Below, piece by piece: positions 1 through 12,900 of a stretch of 64,000 bases of DNA. The position numbers were made by a program, and so were the translations under genes. Numbering within the stretch: position 1 is the first letter of the stretch; each line of letters starts with the position of its first letter. The DNA is from Voacanga thouarsii (taxonomy: Eukaryota; Streptophyta; Magnoliopsida; Gentianales; Apocynaceae), in contig JANUWF010001617.1 in the NCBI GenBank assembly GCA_026120185.1, positions 2,046,001 through 2,110,000 on the forward strand. The letters are read 5' to 3'. The notes below the pieces were generated by a model. It did not search any database. It was not told the DNA's origin and worked only from the letters and a program-made list of their open reading frames with translations.

Positions 1-142
1 TTTGATTTTCCCAAAATGTATCCTAATTTTTGGCCTAATTCTTTTTCTAATAATCGATTTAACCTCGGATAAAAAAAATATATCTTGTTTATATTTCATC
101 TCTTCAACAAGTTTAGTAATAAATATTTATAAAAAATTATAC

Positions 143-176
<34 letters not shown>

Positions 177-1800
177 GGTGGTAAGTGTGGGCCAAGACGG
201 GGATCATGCCTCTTGCCCCCGTCCTCGGTTGGCTATCCGAATTATGAAGTTTGATCTCATTCCTATTCTTGCTTAAATCAAAGAATTTCTGATTTAGATC
301 AGATCGGCCAAATCCCCCATTTAAGTAGAGAAACTGCCATACATATTAAGACCCCCTATGCCCTATGCGCAAGGCCACAAAGTCAATTGTGGCCCTATTA
401 TTGTTCTCTTGATGGACAAGAAAAAGGAAGTATATATCATTATTAAAAAAAAAAAAAAGTCTACTCATAAAAAAAAATTTAAAAAAAGTCTTTTGTAATA
501 ATTTTGAAAAAAACACACACATGCTCAAATACGAAAACACTAACTATTATAAAAAATCTTTTTGGAAAATAAAGAGAGAGAATGGTAAGTGTCCATTCTT
601 CTTCCTATTTTTGTTTTTTTTATTTTGGCCAGATAATAAACTAAATGGTTGGATCCCTAAAAAAAAAAAAACTAAATCACAGGATAGTTTGTATATAGAA
701 TGAGAAGTGTGAGTCCTGACCCGACCCGTCATCTGGCCTTTCTTTTTGTGGATGTGTGGGTGGACTTAACCTATATGTCTATAGGTTATTTTAATAAAGA
801 GGAATAATTTTGGAGTTATTTTGCAATTAGACTTATAAGAGGATCATTAGTTTAATAAGGAAGATCAGTTACGTTTTGGGATTTAAAGTACTTTGTTTCT
901 AGTAGACAAGAATGCTCTTGTAGAGATAGCTTTGAATACAGCTTTGGAGAAAGGAAAAATCAGCGAGAAAGAAAAACCTGATAAAGGAATTGCGCTGGAG
1001 ATTTCAAATTTAGGTAAGTCTTACGGTACTTGTACTTCAGATTGAGTTAATTTTTGCTTAGAGATTGATTGTAGTTGAATTGGGCGTTAGGGTTTGAATT
1101 GGGGGTTAGTTAGAAGTTTGGCAATTGACAGTGTTTTTGAGTTTTTGTAGGTAGTTAGATACATTGATTGTGGATTGTGGGTTGGTTTGGTCTCTGAATT
1201 GTCTAGTAAGGAATTTATGATTTTTCTACGTTTTTTGACTTTCTGGTTTTCGAATATCAAATTATGAACCTTTTGCCAATGATTGTTATTTTAGTGTTAT
1301 TAAAACGGATTAAGCATGATGTATGCTTAATGCTTTAAGTATTATGGTTGTGTGAATGAAATTGTGCAAAGTGAATTTTGCTTTGAATCAGTGTTGTATC
1401 ATGGAATTGATTGATGCTTGTGGTTGGTTTTGGGGGAATTCCTAATCTATTTTATAAGACCCTTGGCTAGGGGATACAATATCTAAGTTTTAGTTATAAG
1501 GCCCTTGCTAGAGAGATACAATACCTAATTTCAGTTCAGGTCATTCTCTTAACGGGATATTATAGTTAGAAGCTGACATCAGTAAATTGAGATCTTACCC
1601 AATCATGTTTCAGATTCTATAATTCGTTATGTAATCAGTTATGTTTTGGGGTGCGTGCATGGGTGCAGGGTATGTTTTGCTTAAAAAGGGTGGTTGGTTA
1701 TGTTTTTTTTCCCCCCTTGTTTCCCCTGAGGCCTTGTGGAACTTGATGTATGGCCAAGTTGTGCTCTGTTTTCTTCCATTTTTAGGCTTTTTTCCTTGTT
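1..1800. other. intergenic, no gene supported
   Basis: AT-rich DNA with an (AT)n run at 149-176 and many A/T homopolymers. No reading frame here resembles a known protein. A short open stretch at about 906-1013 followed by a GTAAGT donor looks exon-like but has no partner exon that I can find. The stretch near 1440-1560 contains two similar blocks around 'gataca', perhaps a decayed repeat. Confidence 0.6.
149..176. repeat. (AT)n microsatellite
   Basis: Uninterrupted AT dinucleotide run of 14 units, seen directly. Confidence 0.95.
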
Positions 1801-1808
1801 CCTGAAGC

Positions 1809-1995
1809 ACGCCGACGCCGTCACCCTCCTTGGACTCGCCGCCAGTTGAATGTTGTCTTCCGTGCTGTTGCACCCGAGGAGAGCCGGCGCCGCCTCCCTC
1901 CTTGGAACTGGCGTCGGCTACTCTCTGTAATCTGCTAGGTCACCCAGCAACGCTAAGCCGGCGTCGTTTCTCTCTTTTGTACTAGCGCCAGCTAT
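1809..1995. repeat. GC-rich tandem repeat, three hairpin-forming units
   Basis: Three imperfect units start near 1810, 1883 and 1957 (period about 74 bp). Each opens with GCCGRCGYC and a pyrimidine-rich centre and closes with a near-complement such as GGCGTCGGC, so each unit can fold as a short stem. The block stands out as strongly GC-rich in an AT-rich window. It may lie inside an old LTR or another repeat, but I could not define the outer ends. Confidence 0.6.
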
Positions 1996-3042
1996 ATACC
2001 TTGTACTTGAAATTTTATTTCCTTGGGAACCATTGTGAATTTGTTGGAAGTTTAAGAATGCTTAAATTTCATCCCAAGAGCTCTCCTTGGAATTTTCGAC
2101 ATTCACTCTTGTTTTTGGAAATGTAATCCAACCCACCACAAAGAATTTCTTTCCGTAAACGGGGAATGTGTTTTAAACATTTTGTGAAGAATAGTTATTA
2201 GTGACATGCTTAATCCCAAAAAGGTCATATTTTTCTTAATGGATTAGTGAGCTCACCCCTTTTTATTACCATTCTTGCAGTTAGGAGAAGAAGAGTTAGA
2301 CGAGTAGTTTGAGGAAGATTTAGTGTAATACCTATTTGAAGGTTTCTGAACTTCCCACTCTATTTACAGCTTTTAGATAGTTAGAATGATGATGGATTTT
2401 GTTGATGTTAAAGGTAGAACTTTTCACAGATTATATCGTGATTGAATTTGAGGAATTTGTATTTTGAAGTTCAATTATAATTTGGATTGATTAAGGGATT
2501 TTGGAATTATTCGTTATGTTTTGTTATGTGTTCGGTACTTTATTTTTAGGGTACTGTCATGTCATCTCTGAACTCGGAGTGTGAGAAGAAGTTCTAAGAA
2601 CGTGCGGTCTTAAAAGTTGTGTTTAAAATGCTAAAATTCTAAACACGATTTCTGTAATCTTGACTTAACTAACTAAATACAAATTTACCTAACTATTCTT
2701 CTTAGGTTTATTGAAAAAAGTTGTCCTTTCAATAGTATTGATTTTGTGATTGCACCCCTTGTCAAAATTGAACGATTATATTATACCTTTGCAAGAATTC
2801 AAAATTTTATGTTATAACTTTCTAAAATTTAATAGTCAACTCAAATTTTGATCATTTGAGAAGACTGAATTATAATTAAAACTTTGAAAAGGTAAATTTT
2901 CGTAATTTGATCTCACTTTTTGATCAATTTTTATGTCAATTTTTGGCTGTTTGAAGGCTTCTGTAATTACTATTGACTTAATTATGAATGCTTTGATGCA
3001 AATTTTATGTTTTTTAAAAGTTTTTTTTATTGTAATTAGACA

Positions 3043-3113
3043 TGATGGTTAGACTCTCAATGATGGTTAGACTCTCAAGCGATTAAAATTAGACATGATG
3101 GTTAGACTCTCAG
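3043..3113. repeat. short tandem repeat, 3 copies of an 18-bp unit
   Basis: TGATGGTTAGACTCTCAA occurs at 3043-3060 and 3061-3078 and, missing its last base, at 3097-3113 after an 18-bp spacer. Recent slippage is likely. Confidence 0.9.
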
Positions 3114-3317
3114 TGAAAGAGTATAATTAAAACTTTTTAAATTTTCTAAGAATACGATCACTCGATTTTAACAGATAAAATATAATCACAAAAGTAATAT
3201 TTAAAAATCTATTTTATTTTGGGTCTTCAAAGGATAAAAGAAAGTGGTTTATGGTTACCAAAAGCAAAATTTGACTGTAAACCTAAATTTTTAGATCATC
3301 CCTTCAGTGAAGGTCTT

Positions 3318-3352
3318 TGAGAGAGAGAGAGAGAGGGGGGGGGGGGGGGGGG
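3318..3352. repeat. (GA)n followed by an 18-G run
   Basis: A GA dinucleotide tract runs directly into an uninterrupted G homopolymer. It lies about 480 bp upstream of the sucrose synthase start codon. The true length is uncertain because such runs are error-prone in sequencing. Confidence 0.9.
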
Positions 3353-3747
3353 CGGGTGTTGGAGCGGGGAAAGCTAAGAGCCTAGTATAGAACCAATGAT
3401 GGGCAGGGGACCCTTCTGTGATGTTGCTTTTCAATGGAGCAATATTTCCTATTTGAGTCCTGTTCTTGGCGGCAGATATCTCTAATTAGAAGGAAGAATG
3501 ATACTTAACCAAAGCCCAGAGAGATTTTTAGACATTTGGGCATCTCCAACTAGGAATCCCATGAAAGATAATGTCTCAAAAATTCCTTTCTTTAGTCATT
3601 TCCTTGCTATCAAGAATGTTCTTTATCGTCCTACCCTCCTCTACACCTTTCTTTGCCTTGTTTCATTGCATTGTCAGCAGTATCTCCAAATAATAAACTA
3701 CTTCATCATTAGTTCATCTTCCACAAACAAAGCTGACTACATTCATC

Positions 3748-3754
3748 TATAAAT
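3748..3754 (+). promoter_or_regulatory. candidate TATA box of sucrose synthase gene
   Basis: TATAAAT lies 81 bp upstream of the ATG at 3835, so a transcription start near 3780 would leave a short leader of about 55 nt. This rests on position and sequence only. Confidence 0.55.
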
Positions 3755-3834
3755 GCCCAAAAACCTCAATGCAACTCGCAGAATCCTTCAATTCTTTGAG
3801 TACCATCCATACTTTATTACCTAAAAACTCATAA

Positions 3835-6800
3835 ATGGATGCTACACCATCTCTAAAGAGATCTGAGTCTGTGGTAGACACAATGCCAGAGGCCTTAAGG
3901 CAAAGTAGGTACCACATGAAGAGGTGCTTTGCTAGGTATATTGAGAGGGGAAACCGTTTGATGAAATTCAGTCATTTGATGGATGAAATGGAGAAAGCCA
4001 TTGATGATCACACGGAAAGAACCCAAGTATTGGAAGGTTTACTTGGATATATCTTGTGCACTACCAAGGTAAGAGATGATAACAATTTGTATAATTTCTT
4101 TACTCTCTTTTAGCGTTTTCTCTCCAATGCGTATTGATTTAACTTAATTATCAAACAATTTCACAGGAGGCTGCAGTTGTTCCTCCATATGTTGCCTTTG
4201 CTGTTAGGCCAAATCCCGGATTTTGGGAGTTCGTTAAAGTAAATGCACATGATCTTTCTGTTGAGGGCATCACTGCCACGGACTACTTGAAATACAAAGA
4301 AACAATTGTGGATGAGAAATGGTATATATCAATTATATGATCTAATTTTTTATCTGTTGTTTCTTGAAAAGTAGCAGGGTGTAATAGGACTGATTTACAT
4401 GGCAGGGCAACTGACGAAAATGCATTAGAAATTGATTTTGGTGCAGTAGATTTCACTGTACCTCATCTGACCCTCTCTTCTTCGATTGGAAATGGAGCCC
4501 GTTACACTTCCAAGTTCCTTACTTCGAAGCTAAGTTGTGGTGCTGGAAGTGTACAGCCTCTTGTGGATTATTTGCTGTCCCTAGACCACCAGGGAGAAGT
4601 ATGCCAACATGACTCATGATGTAGAAAATGTTAATACTGGAAGGAAGAAGTGGAAAATTTTAAATTGATTGCACTGGCTTCAAATTTTTGCAGAAACTTA
4701 TGATAAATGAGACCCTCAACACAGCTTCAAAGCTTCAGTCAGCATTAATAGTAGCTGACGCAGCGCTCGCTTTGCAGCCCAAAGGTACACCATACCAGAG
4801 CTTCGAGCTTAGGTAAATCAGCTGCCTTCCATCCATTCCTTCTGTTTGCTAGCATAGCTTAGAATTAGAAACTGATGCATGACAATTTCTTTTTCAGGTT
4901 TAAAGAATGGGGCTTTGAGAAGGGGTGGGGCGACACCGCTGAAAGAGTCAGGGAGACGATGAGATCACTTTCTGAGGTGTTTCAGTCTCCAGACCCATTG
5001 AACATGGAAAAGTTCTTGGGTAGGCTTCCGATCATATGCAATATTGTGCTATTTTCTGTCCATGGATTCTTTGGCCAATCAGATGTCCTTGGCTTGCCAG
5101 ACACTGGAGGACAGGTAGAATTCCCTAATCTGCCGAAGCAAATTTGTTGAATTAACGATTTATGCAAATTGAGCTCCTAATCAGTTTTGCCCAACAGGTA
5201 GTTTATGTTTTGGATCAAGTGGTAGCTTTGGAAGAGGAATTGCTCTTGAGAATTAACCAGCAAGGTCTTAATGTGAAGCCCCAAATTCTTGTGGTGAGTT
5301 ATACGGCAAGCAAAATTTGTTTTAAATGGAGAGAATAAAATCTAACATTACTTGGTTTTGCAGGTTACCAGATTGATACCTGATGCCAAAGGAACTAAAT
5401 GCAACCAGGAATTAGAACCAATTAACAACACAAAGCACTCACATATCCTTAGAGTGCCATTTCGGACAGAAAATGGAGATATTGTTCCTCAGTGGATTTC
5501 TAGATTTGACATTTATCCTTACCTTGAGAGATATACTCAGGTTTGACTTGGAAATCCATTACTAGTCATTTGCTAATCTCTTGATCAAATTTGTGCATTT
5601 TGGATCTTGGTTCTTAGTTGGAAGTTTTCATGTATGTTCAATAGGATGCAGGTAAGAAAATTATTGAGCTGATGGAAGGAAAACCGGATCTAATAATTGG
5701 GAACTATACTGATGGAAATTTGGTGGCATCCCTGATGGCCAGCAAGCTTGGAGTAACACTGGTATCCTATTATTTTCTTAGTTTCATAATTGAATGTGGC
5801 ATTATATCTCAAATACAAAAGAGTATTTACTAACATAGAGAATTTTGATCAAGGGTACAATTGCTCATGCCTTGGAGAAGACAAAGTACGAAGATTCTGA
5901 TATCAAGTGGAAGGAATTCGACCCCAAGTACCATTTTTCATGCCAATTCACGGCTGATTTGATTGCAATGAATGCAGCTGATTTTGTCATTACAAGCACT
6001 TACCAAGAAATAGCAGGAAGGTGAGAGATTTATACTAACAGACAACAATTTCAGCTCAAAATTTTTAGCCCAGAACTATAATCTATATGGATAATTAATT
6101 CTAAGGTAGTCCTGATTTATTGAATTAAGATTGTTTCGAATTTGCAGCAAGGATAGGCCAGGCCAATATGAGAGCCATGCAGCATTTACACTTCCAGGGC
6201 TTTACAGGGTTGTTTCAGGAATCAATGTCTTTGATCCAAAGTTTAATATTGCTTCTCCCGGAGCAGACCAATCAGTCTATTTCCCCCACACAGAGAAACA
6301 GAGAAGACTCACACAATTCCGTCCTGCCATTGAAGAACTTCTCTTCACTAAAGGAGACAATGACGAACACTTGTAAGTATGTTTAATCTTGTACACGTTT
6401 CTGATTTAGAATATTCACATGGAGTTCTAACATGTTTTATTTTGTTCCAAAAACAGTGGATATCTAGAAGACAAAAAGAAGCCTATCATATTCTCCATGG
6501 CAAGGCTTGACATAGTCAAGAACATCACTGGATTGACAGAGTGGTATGGAAAGAACAAGAAGCTTAGAAACCTGGTTAATCTTGTTATTGTTGGTGGATT
6601 CTTTGATCCTTCAAAATCCAATGATAGAGAAGAAGCTGCTGAAATAAAAAAGATGCATATGTTGATAGAAAAATACCACCTCAAGGGTCAGATAAGATGG
6701 ATAGCAGCTCAGGCTGACAGGAATAGGAACAGTGAGCTCTACCGAATTATTGCTGACACAAGAGGAGCTTTTGTGCAACCTGCTTTATATGAAGCATTCG

Positions 6801-7753
6801 GTCTTACTGTGGTTGAGGCAATGAATTGTGGATTACCAACCTTCGCAACTAACCAAGGAGGCCCAGCTGAGATCATTGTTGATGGGGTTTCTGGCTTTCA
6901 TATTGATCCCAACAATGGAGATGAATCAAGCAACAAGATTGCAGAATTCTTCCAGCGGTGCAAGGAGGATCCTGAATACTGGAACAGAATTTCAGTGGGG
7001 GGTCTTCAACGAATAAATGAATGGTAACTATACTAAATTGATATCCATGTAAATTCACCACAGAAGTTGGCCCAAATGCAGAATATGATAATCTGCTATC
7101 CACCAATGTTTAACCTTTTACTTGTCCGCACCTCACCAAAATGCAGAATGATAATTCTTACCATCTTTTCTGCAGCTATACGTGGAAGATCTATGCAAAC
7201 AAGGTCCTCAATATGGGTTGTATATATAGCTTCTGGAGGCAACTGTACAACGAGCAAAAACAAGCAAAGCAAAGATATATTCAGGCCTTCTACAATCTGC
7301 AATTCAGGAACTTGGTACGTTACCATATCATATTATCGCTTGGTACACTTTTATCAGATTAAAATTAAACTGTTACCTTGTTCACACTCTTGCAGGCAAG
7401 CGATGTCTCTGTTAAGAAGGAAGAAACTACAAAGCAAGAGACAAAGGAGAAGTCTAAACCACAGCTCTCAAAGAGGCATGTTTTTCACAAGTGCTGTCTG
7501 CTCTTTTTTGCTAAGAAATTTAGCAAGAACACCAATTCTTAATTTGAACATGGTACATTGTTTTCCATTTCGATGTGGGCTAAGATATTTGAGCCAACTA
7601 ACTTGGTGTAATTTGTTTTCTTTGGCATCAGGAGCTCAATATCCAGGCTGCAAAGGTAGGATTATAGATCAAGTCGTTCTATCTGCATTGCATACATGTT
7701 TTATGAGACTATCCTACTAAACTTACTCAACTTCCAGGTTGTTTGGAGCTTGA
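3835..7753 (+). CDS. SUS6: sucrose synthase, SUS5/6/7 type, 841 aa
   Basis: Reversibly converts sucrose plus UDP to fructose plus UDP-glucose. SUS5/6-type enzymes are known from phloem sieve elements, where they feed callose synthesis. Fifteen coding exons join in frame: 3835-4068, 4167-4321, 4406-4598, 4694-4812, 4898-5114, 5198-5293, 5364-5540, 5645-5761, 5854-6020, 6148-6372, 6457-7023, 7176-7314, 7396-7475, 7632-7655, 7738-7753. The N-terminal regulatory region carries LKRSES (residues 7-12), in the position of the usual phosphoserine motif. The GT-B glycosyltransferase half includes the E-x7-E motif at residues 679 and 687 (EAFGLTVVE). The C-terminus ends in RLFGA after a 24-nt microexon. 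The intron after 7475 would use a GC donor; reading through instead gives a stop at 7540-7542 with an unrelated tail. No internal stop or frameshift is seen. The 3' end faces the GT31 gene. The clade call is from overall similarity recalled for the family. Confidence 0.93.
7632..7655 (+). other. 24-nt microexon of the sucrose synthase gene
   Basis: Flanked by AG at 7630-7631 and GT at 7656-7657. It adds eight codons' worth of sequence with split codons at both ends and keeps the frame into the last exon. Its product (SSISRLQ core) matches the kind of tail seen in this clade. It is preceded by the proposed GC-AG intron. Confidence 0.75.
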
Positions 7754-8376
7754 AATATTCAAAAGACAAGCTTGGCCAGAATATGCAACTACTTTTGCCT
7801 ACAAAATATGTTAAATTTATCGAAGTATTGTTTTTGATTGTATAGTACAAATAACAAAGTGTAAAGGAAATGGTGAAATGTGTGTGAAAATGAACTGTTT
7901 GTCTGATTCAGATGAATCAGCTGTTTAATGTTGTAAAGTTTTCAGTTGCAGAATTCTTGATTTTGTTTCAGTACTCGGAGCAAAATGTTCAATCTGCTAA
8001 CTTCATAGCTCGAAATGCAAAACCTTAAAGATATATACGTAATTGTTCATCTTATGATAAGGTGATTTTTGCTTTAATTTCAGTTGCAGTGTTTGACAAT
8101 TGCTTGTATAAGGTTGTAAAAGATATTTTCTCAAACCATTTGGCAACAAAAAGTATTAGCGGTTTGAATGGTGAGTTTCCCATAATTAAGAAAAGCGAGG
8201 CCTCCCACTTTTGACAAATTATCAATGCAATTGTCATATTCAACCATGCTCATCTGAGCTCATATTTTGAGAGCTTCAACATCAGAGAATATTGCTACTC
8301 TTTGCTTGTCACAAACATCTTAAGCAACATATTGGGACATAGTGACTATGTTTGGGATTCATGTAAAACAATCTAA
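7754..8376. other. intergenic between convergent genes
   Basis: Contains the 3' untranslated regions of the sucrose synthase gene (+) and the GT31 gene (-). No additional gene is seen. Confidence 0.7.
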
Positions 8377-9261
8377 TCATAGGTTAAAGAAGTTGGATTC
8401 TTCAACTTGTCTAGTCACATTGAAGAACTTTAAAACATGCGACCAATGTTCCCATCTCTTCAGCCGGTGAACAGCAATTGTCTCCGGAATGAGCTCATGT
8501 GAGCACCTTCCGTTGGTTCCTGGATAGTCATACATTGCAGGTTTGTTAGAAAACCTGTTCTTTGCCTTCTTCCCCCTAGCAAGCCACTTCCCAACCTGCT
8601 TATCTTCAGGACCGTAGGTATCATTTGCTGGGATTTCGGAAACTCTAATCCACTCTACAAGGTCCCAAGACAAAACAAATCCCATTCCTGACATGTAATG
8701 CACGAAGGGATTCATGCTAGGACAAGGAATGACAAAGCCATAGTACAAATCTGATCTCGGCAATGGCTTCAGAGACGATGCCAATGGTGCAAGCCTTAAG
8801 AAAACATCATCGTCGGCCTTCATGACATAGTCATATTTCTGTGACAAGATGCTAGGAAGGGAAGAGAAATATGTATAAGTTTTGCCGTTATTCATGTTTT
8901 CAGAGCAATTCAGAATGATAATGTCATTAAAGCGCATTATCTCAAGAGCTATGAGAATCCTTTGTTCAGGCTTGGTGAGTTTGCAGAAAACAAATTTGAC
9001 ATCAATCTTAGCTATAGGAGAAGTTTGAATCCCATATATGAGGCGGAGGAAATGGCGGCGGTCATAGGTGTCGGCACGAGTAAGGATTCCTATCAAGAGG
9101 CTGAAGTTTGCATGCGAATGAGGTGTGTCCTGAACTGTAATGGCACTCTTTGTCAAAGTGACAATTGGGGACTTCAAGCGAATGCTGAAGAAGAAGATGA
9201 AGATCAAGAGGGTCAAGGCAAAGGAGGGCAATGAAATCAAAATTAATCCTCTCTTCGGCAT
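8377..9261 (-). CDS. GT31 family glycosyltransferase (beta-1,3-galactosyltransferase-like), 294 aa
   Basis: A single uninterrupted exon. It is predicted to be a type II Golgi membrane enzyme: a short basic N-terminus, then a hydrophobic anchor at about residues 7-27, then a lumenal catalytic domain. Family hallmarks seen are KADDDVFLRL, with the metal- and nucleotide-sugar-binding DDD at residues 150-152, and GPEDKQVGKWL, with the acidic ED pair at 219-220. GT31 enzymes transfer galactose or a related hexose from a UDP-sugar; the acceptor here is unknown. Length is at the short end for plant GT31 proteins and there is no galectin domain. The start is the first ATG in frame and gives the expected signal anchor. 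It lies head-to-tail with the next minus-strand gene. Confidence is high for the family, low for the exact substrate. Confidence 0.85.
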   Translation of the reverse strand: MPKRGLILISLPSFALTLLIFIFFFSIRLKSPIVTLTKSAITVQDTPHSHANFSLLIGILTRADTYDRRHFLRLIYGIQTSPIAKIDVKFVFCKLTKPEQRILIALEIMRFNDIIILNCSENMNNGKTYTYFSSLPSILSQKYDYVMKADDDVFLRLAPLASSLKPLPRSDLYYGFVIPCPSMNPFVHYMSGMGFVLSWDLVEWIRVSEIPANDTYGPEDKQVGKWLARGKKAKNRFSNKPAMYDYPGTNGRCSHELIPETIAVHRLKRWEHWSHVLKFFNVTRQVEESNFFNL

Positions 9262-9970
9262 TCTTTGGAATACTTGTATACAGCAGAGATGAGCAAAGTA
9301 GAAGAAAGAGACGGTTGTTCATGGTAATTTTAACGGTAGCTCTTATGCTTTTGCTAGTTTTCTGGGTATTACCATCTTAAAGTCACCAGCAATTACCATG
9401 GTCATGCTTGAAACGTGAAAAAAGTTTCAAGAAAGTGGTCCAGAGCACGCTTTATATGCAGGAAGCTACAGAACACACTGTATCATCCACCAAATGTGAA
9501 TAACTCACAATTGCAGTTACAAAAAACAGCTATCTGGATTCACGAACAAATTTGCTTTCACAAATTCGTACATATAATAACTACGCAATGTACCACAATA
9601 AATGCACAGCAATAAGAATATGTCAACCAAAATGCATTTTCATTCAGAGCGTTGATGTAAGTAAAAACACATTATGTTCTTCATTCTTCACTACCTTTCC
9701 CAAAGTAACATTTTCGGTTCACTAGAAAAGAAATTACAACTTCATCCTTAAGGGTTTAGTTATAAAGGTAGTAGAAGTGTGGTACAAAACCATTTCCCTG
9801 AGAGTGTAGCTATGTAGATTTTTGTTTCAATCCGGAAACAATTTGCGGGAATGACAAAGACAGTTCTGGTTTAGACTATACAATATTAAAGATCTGAATA
9901 TGAGTTGTCTGATAGAATCATGTTTTGTAAGAATGTCATAAAGAATCTTGAAATGTCAACAGGAAGTATA
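9262..9970. other. intergenic; upstream region of the GT31 gene
   Basis: About 0.7 kb between the GT31 start and the stop codon of the next minus-strand gene. It must hold the GT31 promoter and the neighbour's 3' untranslated region. No open frame with similarity to a known protein was seen. Confidence 0.6.
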
Positions 9971-12900
9971 TTAGCAAGCCACCATAACTGGATCCAATGC
10001 AGTTGAGCTCTCTCTCTCACACATTTCAGGACCGACATTCACCATTTCTCCTCCCTGCATCATAGATTATTTGGATTAATTCATGTGAAGGAAATATTCA
10101 TTCAGGTTTCTTTTCTAATTATCCAATTCATTGTATATGACAAGATATGCTACCTTAGCAATATTTCTGAAATATGTTGTCGTGTAATTTCCCGTGGGAA
10201 AAAAAGCTTCAATTAGATCTGCTAGGACTAGTTGAGGCTGAGAGACACCTCCATCATACCAGTCTTTTAAGAGGAAATTCACAAGCAAAAAGAACAGAAT
10301 ATTCAGGAACAAACCCATAAGAATTATAAGGGACAGTCTTTCACTGTCCTAGCGAAAGCTCTTTACTCTGGTGCTTGAATAATAAGAAAAATAAGAAAGA
10401 GATTCAAATAAGCTTTGTCTTAAATTTAACCACATGCAGAAAAGTGGCACTAACAAATCCTTGTTTACTGAGAAAATGGGAAAAAGGAAAATCAGCACAT
10501 AAAAGAATGAAGAGAGCAGAAATATGAAGAATATATGAGAGAATTAATGATGCTCACCAAGAATGGTTGAGTTTTGGATTCTTTTATCATATCTCCACAG
10601 GCTTTGATTTGTAAGGAATGCAAAGCAAGATTGGTCTTCTAAACCAATGTTTTGGAGAAAGATGGAGACGTTATAAGCAACTGGATCAGAAATGTATGTT
10701 TCATCAATCACTACATCCACAGTCTATACAAAAAATCTCGGAATTAGTCTCATTGAACATTATTTCAACATATAATTTGTGCATATGGCAACAAACAGAA
10801 AATGAAGAATCTAAAAACATAGTCAGATATCTGTTTCTTAATCTAGTTTTAACGTATCAAGAATGCAGTTTAAACATGTTACAATATGATATAGATCCTC
10901 TTACACACAGAATGGCATGAAATTCCTCCAAGTCATCTGGTATTGAGATGTTGTATGTCACTTTGTTGATGGAGTTATCGATATTCCCACCTCCAGCATC
11001 CTCCACATACTGCATTCAAAGTCGAGTATTCAAAAAAGAAGGATATTTTCATTTCAAGGAACAAGAAAACCTATAGAAATTCATCTAGGTAGGACCTCAC
11101 AGTGGCTTTCTTTCATCATTAAATACAAGTAAAGAAAGGTTGGTATTGCCTAATACAAGATAAATAACAAGAGCAAAGTACTTGGATGGATGCATAAGTA
11201 GTGTCAAACCATCTTAGCCACATGTAATACTACTTTTAATCTCAATATTCCTACTCAACCATAAAAAATAGAAGGTTTAGACACTTAAAAATCCAATTTA
11301 AACCAATAATGATGATGAAATGCAGCATAAAAGACTTGCACACATAGTCAAGAAGGTGCAATGGTCAAAGAGTTTGGATACTGTTGGCTCTAAAATTTCT
11401 TTCCTTCAAGGTCATGTTCAAGTCAGTTACAATTCAAGCCTCCAATCTTCTGTAATTGCAGGCAAAAACAGCGAACAAGAAGAGGAAGACTAGTCTGAGA
11501 TGGTCAATTTGTTGGCCAATGATATCTTCTATGACAGAAGGATTGTAAAGCTTCCTGCTCCGCCCTTCTAAATGCCCAAAAGATTATTGTTCTTGTGCTT
11601 GGGGCTAATAACCAAACCTACACAATAAAATGTTTGTGTTCTGATTCCTAGTCCTTCACATATCAGGCCACAGGTTGTTCTTGCTGATATTAAAACTTCA
11701 AAAGCTACCTCAAATTAAGAAGCATCCTAAGACAAAGGAAATGAGTTAAAGTAATGTTCTCCTCAGAAGTGCAGAATTGAAATGGCAGTAATACGCTGAA
11801 TTTTCCATGGAGTTTATATATATATATATAAGTGGGTACCTTTAACTTGTATGACTCTTTTGTAAATGACCAGACACCCTGCACAATTGAAAAGATGCAA
11901 GTTAACGAACTGGGAAACTAATATTATGTATATTAAAAAAAAAAAGCTAAAATATTTAGGCATGATTTGCAAACTATGGATACACCTGTTTGATATATGG
12001 GCACCATTATAGATAAAAGGTAAACATTAGAGGTCCATTGCAATCTTTAAAGGACTATTGTCACTAATTTTACTAGAAAAAAATAATTAGAAATAAGTTT
12101 TTAGAATTGTGTTTGCTGCACATACATCATTGAACTCCATCCAAGCTACCACAGGTTTAAAGGATGAGGTCTTGCTTGCTGCAGCTTTACTCAAACACAT
12201 GTAATTCTCTTTAATCTGCAAAACAGTAATGAAAGCAAATCTAAAACTTTCCAACACCAAGAAAGAAAGGAAAGGAAAAGAAGTAAGATTAAGAGGAGAA
12301 ATGTGCATTTGCTATCCTCTACTTGAGAAACTCAACAAGCCTTGTTATATTTGCCAATTTTCAGATCAAGAATGTTAGTTGTACCAAACACTGCTCTTAG
12401 TATGTGATAGTTTCCCACGTACTGTATCATAGACTTGATTTGCTCTTGGTTCCAGATTTGCAAAAACTCCCAAGTACTTGATCCACTCTGCTCTCTGACA
12501 TGAATGAACAGCTTGATGATATTGTCGAATGAGTATACAGCTTGATGATATTGTTGAATGAGTATAAAATAAAGAATGTGAATGAAATGTTAATCCACAT
12601 GCTATTTTGATGCAGTAATAGATCGAGCAGCATGTTTGTTTAGCCTTTTAGCATACAATGGATATAGTGTCAGACTATGTTGACAATCTTATCTTGGGAT
12701 CTTATATATCATTAACAAAGTCCACACATTTTTCCTTACGTTTTTTAAAGATGCCAAACAATAACTACCATACATGAAAATTCAAACAAGGGCAAATAAG
12801 AAAAGCATGCATGAGGAATTTAATTTCTAGGCCATGAATAAGCAAACGCAATGCAAAACTTCTTGCCAAGAGGTTGGGAATTAACAGAAACTACTTCATA

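Larger units (their letters stand above)
1996..3834. other. intergenic region upstream of sucrose synthase
   Basis: Mostly AT-rich, with no supported gene. It holds a small tandem repeat at 3043-3113 and a (GA)n/poly-G tract at 3318-3352. The last ~400 bp is the likely promoter and 5' leader of the sucrose synthase gene. Confidence 0.6.
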